5,672 nucleotides of DNA from Flavobacteriaceae bacterium (GTDB lineage: Bacteria > Bacteroidota > Bacteroidia > Flavobacteriales > Flavobacteriaceae). How positions within the stretch are numbered: position 1 is the stretch's first letter; every line of letters starts with the position of its first letter. The stretch is from NCBI GenBank assembly GCA_002695445.1, contig NZOY01000018.1, forward strand, positions 1 through 5,672, in the 5' to 3' direction. Below, one piece after another: positions 1-4,844 of this stretch. Position numbers and translations under genes: made by a program. Below the pieces are notes generated by a model, which worked only from the letters and a program-made list of their open reading frames with translations, was not told where the DNA came from and made no database searches.

Positions 1-251
1 ATCAAGAGACACAAACAAAATTCGGTGTCTCTTTGCAAAATATTTATATAGAAAATATTATGCCCTACATTAAATTGTATCCAAAATCAACTGCATCTGA
101 TAATTATGATTTAAAAAAACTTAAAAGAGACTACAGGATTAGAAATTCTTTTGAAATGTCAATTTCATACAGAAATGTTGCATTTGAACAATTAAATGCA
201 CAGAGAAATATGGCAACTGAACTTTTAAATAAAATTAGTTTAGAATTGTAA
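1..251 (+). CDS. C-terminal end of an unidentified protein, possibly DUF6090-like (5' partial)
   Basis: The reading frame is open from the left edge (first full codon at base 3) to a TAA at 249-251, giving 83 visible residues. A TTG at 33 and an ATG at 60 are internal codons, because the frame continues upstream without a stop, so the true start is outside the window. The fragment is hydrophilic. It has an FGVSLQNIY segment, a KKLKRDYRIRN basic stretch, and a final probable helix (RNVAFEQLNAQRN to the ELLNKISLEL end). From memory, this ending (a fixed 'RN' followed by a long helix closing in LLxxI) resembles the C-termini of DUF6090-type proteins, which are common single-gene products in Flavobacteriia with an N-terminal membrane helix. 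That assignment is a weak inference, because the diagnostic N-terminus is not in the window. The nearest downstream gene starts 219 bases later, so this looks like the end of a transcription unit. Confidence 0.6.
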   Translation, partial: QETQTKFGVSLQNIYIENIMPYIKLYPKSTASDNYDLKKLKRDYRIRNSFEMSISYRNVAFEQLNAQRNMATELLNKISLEL

Positions 252-263
252 CTAATAGTATTG

Positions 264-278
264 GGATTTTTTCAATCC
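264..278 (+). terminator. weak hairpin terminator after the left-edge gene
   Basis: GGATT (264-268) and AATCC (274-278) form a 5-bp stem around a TTTTC loop, 12 bases after the stop codon of the left-edge gene. A T-rich stretch (CTTTTGTAGGTTTTG) follows. The stem is short and the U tract is interrupted, so this is only a candidate. Confidence 0.3.
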
Positions 279-470
279 ACTTTTGTAGGTTTTGCTATTT
301 TCTTTGTTTTTTATCTTTCACTAACTATGAACCTTACTTTTCTAATTTTCTGGTTTATTTTATTGGTTGTACTTATATCATATTATTTATAAATAAAGAT
401 ATGCCAGCAGAAAAGAATTGTAGTGTGTGCAATATTTATATTAGATTGCGTTTAATTATCTAAAAATTAA

Positions 471-1367
471 ATGTACTGCAAAAAAATATTCTTACTGGTT
501 TTAATATCATTAACGGTAATTGGTTGTTTAAACCCAAAAAATAAATCCATCAAGGTAATGACTTGGAACATTTGGCACGGGGGACTTCATGGTACTAAAG
601 CAGATGGTTTTAGAAAAGACTCCGCCAATACAATTAATATTTACAATGTACTCCTTGAAGAAAAGGCAGATATTCTTTTGATGCAAGAAACCTATTGCTG
701 TGGAATGGAAATTGCTAAAAATGCAGGATATACCCATTCAATTCGAGCAAGCTCCAATTTGTCCATGCACAGTAAATATCCAATCATTGATTCATTAGAA
801 ATTTTTAAACCTTTTAATGCCCACGGGGCAGTCATTGATGTAGATGGGCAAAGGTTATTGTTTGTAAATATCTGGTTGAACTCTCTTCCTGATTCATTTG
901 AGGACATTAAAAAATTGAATCCGGATTCTCTAATTGCTAATGAGGGACCGACAAGATTAAATGAAATAACTTCAATTATGAAGGCGGTAGATAGCTTGGA
1001 AAAAAAATTGAAAATACCAGTTGTTATTGGAGGGGATTTTAATTCACCCTCTCACTTGGACTGGGTCCAAAGTACCAAGAAATTTCACTATGGAAAAGTG
1101 GTTCAATGGCCGGTGAGCAAGTTAATGCTCGAATACAATTATACAGATTCTTTCAGGAAAGCCCACCCCGACCCAAGACAAACTTTGGAAGGAACATGGG
1201 GCTATCTTTCCCCAAGGGATATAATATCAGATCGAATTGATTTCATTTATTATAAGGGTGAAAATTTAAAAACACTGTACTCTAAAATTGTTATGGAAGA
1301 CCCTGAAGACGGTTTTTTTAATTCGGACCATCGTGCTGTTTTAACCCAGTTTGAAATAAAAAATTAG
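471..1367 (+). CDS. Endonuclease/exonuclease/phosphatase (EEP) superfamily lipoprotein
   Basis: This is a 298-residue exported hydrolase of the EEP (DNase I-like) fold, a superfamily that cleaves phosphodiester or phosphomonoester bonds in nucleic acids, phosphoinositides or sphingomyelin using a divalent metal. The N-terminus is a lipoprotein signal: KK, a hydrophobic stretch, then the lipobox VIGC with Cys19 as the lipidated residue. The family motifs appear in order: TWN (31-33, metal-binding Asn), QET (72-74, metal-binding Glu), SKYPI (101-105), GDFN (188-191), DRIDFIY (254-260) and SDHRAV (285-290, catalytic Asp/His). The length fits a single complete domain. The motif that usually carries a conserved His (xNxHL) reads VNIWLNS, with Trp135 in the His position. 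The start is chosen because the signal peptide begins there; the next Met is residue 30. A poor -33/-7 match (TTG at 418, TAGATTG at 442) lies upstream. The substrate cannot be read from the sequence. The stop codon directly abuts the tRNA on the other strand. Confidence 0.93.
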   Translation: MYCKKIFLLVLISLTVIGCLNPKNKSIKVMTWNIWHGGLHGTKADGFRKDSANTINIYNVLLEEKADILLMQETYCCGMEIAKNAGYTHSIRASSNLSMHSKYPIIDSLEIFKPFNAHGAVIDVDGQRLLFVNIWLNSLPDSFEDIKKLNPDSLIANEGPTRLNEITSIMKAVDSLEKKLKIPVVIGGDFNSPSHLDWVQSTKKFHYGKVVQWPVSKLMLEYNYTDSFRKAHPDPRQTLEGTWGYLSPRDIISDRIDFIYYKGENLKTLYSKIVMEDPEDGFFNSDHRAVLTQFEIKN

Positions 1368-1441
1368 TGGAGAAGATGGGACTCGAACCCACGACCTCTT
1401 GACTGCCAGTCAAGCGCTCTAGCCAGCTGAGCTACATCCCC
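1368..1441 (-). tRNA. tRNA-Ala (anticodon GGC)
   Basis: Read on the minus strand, the 74 bases fold as a complete cloverleaf: acceptor 5' strand GGGGATG, D stem GCTC/GAGC, anticodon stem CTTGA/TCAAG with loop CTGGCAG, a 5-base variable loop, T stem GTGGG/CCCAT with loop TTCGAGT, acceptor 3' strand CTTCTCC and discriminator A73. The anticodon GGC (1405-1407) reads GCC and GCU alanine codons. The acceptor stem contains the G3-U70 wobble pair, the major identity element for alanyl-tRNA synthetase, which independently supports the call. One U-U mismatch is present at acceptor pair 6-67. CCA is not encoded: A73 is followed by CTA. The 3' end touches the stop codon of the convergent EEP gene, and the trailer would begin CUAAUUUUUU. 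Confidence 0.97.
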
Positions 1442-1448
1442 TAATCAT

Positions 1449-1476
1449 AACTAATAAATTTTTAAATATTTTACAA
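1449..1476 (-). promoter_or_regulatory. weak candidate promoter for tRNA-Ala
   Basis: On the minus strand, TTG (1474-1476) is followed after 17 bases by TATTAGTT (1449-1456), a poor match to the Bacteroidota TTG / TAnnTTTG pattern. Transcription would then start only a few bases before the mature tRNA 5' end at 1441. The surroundings are so AT-rich that this may be chance. Confidence 0.2.
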
Positions 1477-1569
1477 AAATCGAATTGCTTTTAGAGTAAT
1501 TTACCGTTTGTATAAATCTATTAAAATTCGATTAAAGCTTTTGATTATTAAACAATAGTTATCTACAAA

Positions 1570-1596
1570 TAAGTTTTCAATATATTAAAAAACTTA
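1570..1596 (-). terminator. AT-rich hairpin after the membrane-protein gene
   Basis: TAAGTTTT (1570-1577) and AAAACTTA (1589-1596) are perfect 8-bp inverted arms around an 11-base loop. They begin 5 bases past the stop codon of the minus-strand gene at 1601-2026. Read on the minus strand, the second arm is followed by TTTG. The position suits a terminator, but the stem is mostly A-T pairs and therefore weak. Confidence 0.35.
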
Positions 1597-1600
1597 AATT

Positions 1601-2026
1601 CTATTTCTCCTGCGGGTATTTGAACCAGATTCCTCCAACAAACATAAAGGCAATAGTAGCCCAAATTACAATTGATGGCAAATCGGGAGCTAAAGGCGCA
1701 GATCCCATCTCGACCGTATGACCAAACTGGCTAATAATTGCCTCACCGTTTGATGATATTTCAGTTCCTTTTTGTTTTAATTCGGACAACTGGTATGAAA
1801 TATTTTTTTGATTTTGAACCATATATGAGGAAACTTGTATTCCAAAGAAAATTATACAAGTACAAAACAATGTCAATACAGCTTTGGCGTATGTGGGCAT
1901 ATTTAGTTCTCTTGAACGTCTAATCAAATAAAATGCTAATACAGTCATCAGAATCACACAAAGGAGATATATAGCATTATTTATAAAATTTAAATTAGAA
2001 AGGTGGTAAATTTCAAATTCGTTCAT
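1601..2026 (-). CDS. Unrecognised three-helix inner-membrane protein, 141 aa
   Basis: I do not recognise a family. From the ATG at 2026 the product has 141 residues and three hydrophobic segments: about 17-35, 48-70 and 118-135. The basic RRSRE at 36-40 would place the short loop after helix 1 in the cytoplasm. That puts the N-terminus and the roughly 47-residue polar loop between helices 2 and 3 outside, and the C-terminal KYPQEK inside. The outer loop contains MVQNQKNISYQL, a KQKGTE turn and a proline-rich PLAPDLP just before helix 3. The frame stays open upstream to a TTG at 2140, but those 38 residues look unlike a signal or domain. A -33/-7-like promoter lies inside that stretch, so the ATG at 2026 is preferred. 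The gene is isolated, with the tRNA downstream and the divergent propeller lipoprotein upstream. The function is unknown; the membrane topology is the main evidence that it is a real gene. Confidence 0.72.
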   Translation of the reverse strand: MNEFEIYHLSNLNFINNAIYLLCVILMTVLAFYLIRRSRELNMPTYAKAVLTLFCTCIIFFGIQVSSYMVQNQKNISYQLSELKQKGTEISSNGEAIISQFGHTVEMGSAPLAPDLPSIVIWATIAFMFVGGIWFKYPQEK

Positions 2027-2056
2027 ATGTAATTTATTTATGTTTTTTAAAGTTTT

Positions 2057-2085
2057 CAATATACAAAAAGTCACACCTGCTTCAA
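2057..2085 (-). promoter_or_regulatory. candidate Bacteroidota-type promoter for the membrane-protein gene
   Basis: On the minus strand, TTG (2083-2085), a 19-base spacer and TATATTG (2057-2063) approximate the Bacteroidota -33/-7 consensus (TTG, about 19 bases, TAnnTTTG), with one T missing in the -7 box. The expected transcription start would fall about 25 bases before the ATG at 2026. It would exclude the longer TTG-initiated frame. Confidence 0.35.
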
Positions 2086-2162
2086 TGAATTGTACTGGAA
2101 TAATCTTACCAAAATAATTAAAAGAGGGTGGAAAGCTCAACCCATAGTTACAAAGAAATGCA

Positions 2163-2177
2163 ATAGGACAATCCTAT
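2163..2177. repeat. short perfect inverted repeat (ATAGGA-CAA-TCCTAT)
   Basis: Six-base arms ATAGGA and TCCTAT flank CAA in the divergent intergenic region. This could be a small hairpin or an operator-like palindrome, about 170 bases before the lipoprotein start. It has no U tract, so it is not a convincing terminator. Confidence 0.4.
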
Positions 2178-2349
2178 ATTATTAAGCAGATCTAATTGAT
2201 TTTAAATAATTTTATAACATCAGATTGTTTTTATCTTGTAAAATATAAAACTATCAAGATTAGCAAATTTAAAATCTTATTTCTTATAACAATTTATTAG
2301 TAATTTTATATTAGAATAATTTTCTAAATACTTATTGTAAAACCTCATA

Positions 2350-4293
2350 ATGAATATAATTTTGAAAATATTTCGTGATATTACTTATAAAAAAATTTTA
2401 ATAATTTTTTTAATTATTAATATATCCTGCTCAAAGAATTCCTCAGACGAAACCACTTCAAGTCCGTCTTACACAGTTAAAATAAATCCAGTTGAGGGTG
2501 GGACTTTAAGTAGCACTGGTGGAACATATGGTTTGGGTAAGGTATTAACAATTTCTGCAACTCCAAAAGATGGATATGTGTTTACAGGTTGGTCCAACGG
2601 TTCATCATCAAACCCTATTTCAATAACGGTTAACTCTAATATTGACATCTCACCTTCTTTCGAAAAAGCTATCGTCAAAAGGATAGAGCTTTCATTAGAT
2701 AAAGAATCATTGATAATGGGAGGAGAGGCAAATTTAAATTACGTTGTTTATAGCCAAAATGATATCAAGTTGACCTCAGTAATACCTAATATATCTTTAT
2801 CTGATACAATTTTAGCAAAAATTCAGGATGGGAAAGTCATCACTGAATACGATGGTGAACTCAAGATATACGGAAAAATTAATGAAGTCATTGATTCTGT
2901 TTCATTGATTATTAAACCTGATTATAATAATTGGAAAACTTTTTTTAGACCCCTTAAAGACGGGGTTCCTGATTTATCAAATATTTGTAATAATGGTGGG
3001 AATTGTGCAAGTACAAATAGTGTAAAAATTGATCTAAATAAGGATGGTAGAGAGGATCTGTTAATACATTTTTTCAAAGATAGAGATCAAATAAATGTAC
3101 CATTTGATGGTCCCACTTATAATAGATTAATAGCCCTTATTTCAGATGAAAACGGAAAATTAATTAATCGAACTTCAGAAGTTCTGGGATCTGAAATAAT
3201 TGATCTATCTGGGGGAGCATCAAGAAACCACGAGATTTTTGATATTAATCAAGATGGATATATGGATGTTATTTTTGCTTTGAATAGGGAGGACGGTAGA
3301 TCTTTAGTTAATAGAAGATCGTGGTTCACTTTATCAGTTGCGGTAATTTCCAACGGAGACGGTACATACAGAACTGAAAGCTTTGGAGAAGAAGGATTTT
3401 TCCATGATATTGATATTCATAGAGATCAAAATGGGAATCTTAATATCATTATTGGAGATGACGACTTTCAAGGTGCTAATCCAAGAAATTTATATTCTTA
3501 CAGATACAATGGAGGAAGTTTCTCAGATTACGCAACAGTAGTTCAAAATAGAGATGGTGGAACAATTAGTTCTTTTTCTGATGTAAATAATGTAATTAAA
3601 TATCTAGTTGCCTCAAAAGATACTTTAGGTGGACTTGATTTTTATGAAAATAATGGAGCAGGGTTGCTTAAGAAAAAGGAATTTATTTGGGGATATACTT
3701 TTGAGATCAATTTTACTGATTGGATGGGTGATACTAGAATGACAAAAGTAAAAGTATATAATGGAAATACATTTATTGGAGGTGGTTTTTGGGATAGCAC
3801 ATTTTTAAAATTATCGCCAAATGAAGACCCAGTTTATGTGATTCATTATTCAGCTCAATCATACATGGGTGAGGTAAATCCTGGAGATGTTTTAAATAAC
3901 CAACAAACTAGACTAATGTCGAAAGTCTTTGCCTTTGACAATAGTTCTTCAACAGAGGAACTTAATATTTTTCCTAATCAAGGTCTTCATGAATTAAATG
4001 TCAATTTTATTGAGACTCTCGATGTTAATAATGACCAATATGATGATTTAATTAAGTATCCATATCGTTTTGAAGGGAAACCAATCGTACTGTTAAATAA
4101 CAAATCAGGGAGCTTTTCAGAACTAAATAACCCAAATATATTTCCTTCCAATCTTGAAGGAGTTGATACTTCCCAATTTATTGATGTTAATGGGGACGGT
4201 ATTTATGACATGATTTTTTGGAACTCAATGACTTCTAACGAATATTTTCAGCCTTTATTATTCCTTGGCAGAAAACCACTAAGTGGTTTCTAA
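2350..4293 (+). CDS. Surface lipoprotein with InlB-B-like repeat, Ig-like domain and FG-GAP/VCBS propeller
   Basis: The product has 647 residues. The N-terminus has a basic KK, a hydrophobic segment and the lipobox-like NISC with Cys27 (Asn at -3 is atypical), followed by a Ser/Thr-rich linker. Residues about 41-104 match the divergent InlB B-repeat pattern: YTVKINPVEGGTLS, TISATPKDGYVFTGWSNG, then a closing strand. Residues about 110-190 look like an Ig-like beta domain (inference). The rest carries calcium-loop motifs of FG-GAP/VCBS type, DxNxDxxxD, at 228-236 (DLNKDGRED), 298-306 (DINQDGYMD), 558-566 (DVNNDQYDD) and 612-620 (DVNGDGIYD). Degenerate versions occur near 353-372 and 409-415. 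Spacing of about 55-70 residues suggests a seven- or eight-bladed beta-propeller. CNNGGNC (213-219) could form a disulfide just before the first blade. No type IX secretion C-terminal domain is seen; anchoring would be by lipid. The role is probably binding or adhesion; no enzymatic motif is visible. It is a single-gene unit. Confidence 0.92.
   Translation: MNIILKIFRDITYKKILIIFLIINISCSKNSSDETTSSPSYTVKINPVEGGTLSSTGGTYGLGKVLTISATPKDGYVFTGWSNGSSSNPISITVNSNIDISPSFEKAIVKRIELSLDKESLIMGGEANLNYVVYSQNDIKLTSVIPNISLSDTILAKIQDGKVITEYDGELKIYGKINEVIDSVSLIIKPDYNNWKTFFRPLKDGVPDLSNICNNGGNCASTNSVKIDLNKDGREDLLIHFFKDRDQINVPFDGPTYNRLIALISDENGKLINRTSEVLGSEIIDLSGGASRNHEIFDINQDGYMDVIFALNREDGRSLVNRRSWFTLSVAVISNGDGTYRTESFGEEGFFHDIDIHRDQNGNLNIIIGDDDFQGANPRNLYSYRYNGGSFSDYATVVQNRDGGTISSFSDVNNVIKYLVASKDTLGGLDFYENNGAGLLKKKEFIWGYTFEINFTDWMGDTRMTKVKVYNGNTFIGGGFWDSTFLKLSPNEDPVYVIHYSAQSYMGEVNPGDVLNNQQTRLMSKVFAFDNSSSTEELNIFPNQGLHELNVNFIETLDVNNDQYDDLIKYPYRFEGKPIVLLNNKSGSFSELNNPNIFPSNLEGVDTSQFIDVNGDGIYDMIFWNSMTSNEYFQPLLFLGRKPLSGF
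4273..4289 (+). repeat. inverted repeat overlapping the 3' end of the propeller-lipoprotein gene
   Basis: AAACCACT and AGTGGTTT are perfect 8-bp arms around a single A. As RNA they would form a 7-bp stem with a UAA loop. The repeat lies within the last codons, ending 1 base before the TAA stop at 4291-4293. No T tract follows, so an intrinsic terminator is not supported. It may stabilise the 3' end of the transcript. Confidence 0.5.
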
Positions 4294-4335
4294 GAGCAAG
4301 TGATTAAATAATTTTCATGGTTAAGTAACCGCATA

Positions 4336-4407
4336 TCAGATGTAACTCCAAAGAGAATAATCTGTTAATCCCCAATCAGTCGATTTAGCCAGATGGGATA
4401 CATCCGC
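4336..4407 (-). pseudogene. degenerate tRNA copy, tRNA-Ala-like
   Basis: Read on the minus strand from 4407, the sequence begins GCGGATGTA and aligns without gaps to the first 46 bases of the tRNA-Ala in this window, with 32 identical by my count. This includes the shared CTGGCTA of the D loop and TTAA in the 3' half of the anticodon stem. After a 2-base insertion, a further 15 bases around the T loop and acceptor match at 11. The ends can still pair at six of seven acceptor positions (GCGGATG with CATCTGA). The length is 72, against 74 for the intact gene. The D stem (TCCC/AATC) no longer pairs, no normal T arm (GGTTCGA) remains, and the anticodon stem is broken. The triplet at the anticodon position is GGG. 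It is therefore unlikely to yield a working tRNA. It could be a decayed duplicate of tRNA-Ala or of another tRNA; the alignment was done by eye. Confidence 0.55.
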
Positions 4408-4441
4408 ATTCAATAAATTGATTTTAAAATTTTTTAAAATT

Positions 4442-4462
4442 AAAGGGTTTTTTTAACCCTTT
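4442..4462. terminator. hairpin terminator, possibly bidirectional
   Basis: AAAGGGTT (4442-4449) and AACCCTTT (4455-4462) form a perfect 8-bp stem with a TTTTT loop. On the plus strand two more T residues follow the second arm; on the minus strand it is followed by AATTTT. The hairpin starts 17 bases beyond the stop of the minus-strand gene at 4479-4658 and about 150 bases after the plus-strand lipoprotein gene. It can therefore serve convergent transcripts. Confidence 0.6.
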
Positions 4463-4478
4463 TTAAAAAAAGTTAGTA

Positions 4479-4658
4479 CTATAAATTCATTACGAAATCA
4501 TAAAACTCCTCAGTTACCTTAAACCAAAAACCATTTTCCTCATGAATGCTTCCATCCCCTTTACCATTTCTTGAATGATATGATTTAATATGCTCCTTAA
4601 AAGCTTTAAGGTCCGAAACCTCATAATCATTTCCATAGTCATCTTTTATAACTATCAT
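4479..4658 (-). CDS. Small soluble protein of unknown function, 59 aa
   Basis: On the minus strand an ATG at 4658 opens a 59-codon frame ending in TAG at 4479-4481. An in-frame TAA at 4674-4676 excludes any longer version beyond five codons, and none of those is a normal start, so the start is well fixed. The product begins MIVIKDDYGNDYEV, with a two-strand look. It continues with a probable helix (LKAFKEHIKSYH), a glycine-rich turn (RNGKGDGS), IHEENGFWFKV, and a final helix (TEEFYDFVMNL). It is acidic-basic mixed, with no membrane segment or signal peptide, so it is probably cytosolic. The 'SIHEENG-aromatic-F-V' core recalls small uncharacterised proteins of Flavobacteriia, but I cannot name a family. 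It is a monocistronic gene with its own terminator at 4442-4462 and is divergent from the rhamnosidase gene. Codon use resembles its neighbours. Confidence 0.72.
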   Translation of the reverse strand: MIVIKDDYGNDYEVSDLKAFKEHIKSYHSRNGKGDGSIHEENGFWFKVTEEFYDFVMNL

Positions 4659-4844
4659 ATGAACTTTGTATTTTTATTAGCCTCCCAACTGAACGTACTA
4701 ATCAATAATTATAAATAAAAATATTGTTAATCATTTAAAGCCTAAAAATTACTCAAGGTAATTTAAATTGGGTCTTAATCTTTTATATTTATTCTTAAAA
4801 TTATTATTAATTAATTAGGTTAAATTAGATAATTAAAGTTTTTA

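Larger units (their letters stand above)
2027..2349. other. Divergent intergenic region between membrane-protein and propeller-lipoprotein genes
   Basis: This gap of about 320 bases separates two divergent genes. It contains a candidate minus-strand promoter at 2057-2085 and a short hairpin at 2163-2177. A separated 6-bp inverted pair, ATCTTG (2233-2238) and CAAGAT (2255-2260), is probably chance. The rest is featureless AT-rich DNA. No convincing promoter was found for the plus-strand gene at 2350: TAATTTTA at 2301-2308 resembles a -7 box but has no TTG at the right distance. Confidence 0.6.

Noticed and set aside
528..907. Two minus-strand open frames lying antisense to the EEP gene
   Set aside because: They lie wholly within a gene whose family motifs are clear, and their translations show no domain character. 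They are by-products of its codon use.
1738..1923. Plus-strand open frame antisense to the membrane-protein gene
   Set aside because: It lies inside the better-supported gene and has no independent start or domain signal.
2027..2140. N-terminal extension of the minus-strand membrane protein from a TTG codon at 2140
   Set aside because: The extension has no recognisable signal or domain, relies on a rare start codon, and contains a -33/-7-like promoter that would fire inside it. The ATG at 2026 is a better start.
2469..2678. Minus-strand open frame antisense to the InlB-B-like repeat
   Set aside because: The plus strand encodes a recognisable domain here, and the antisense product is low-complexity and proline-rich without a family signal.
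2194..4428. The 13-base string AATTGATTTTAAA present at 2194-2206 and 4416-4428
   Set aside because: It is made of A/T-rich words expected by chance in this composition, and the flanks do not match, so it is not a credible attachment repeat.
4681..4685. GGAGG on the minus strand upstream of the 59-aa gene, as a Shine-Dalgarno site
   Set aside because: It is 22 bases from the ATG at 4658, too far for ribosome binding, and Bacteroidota genes rarely use such sites.
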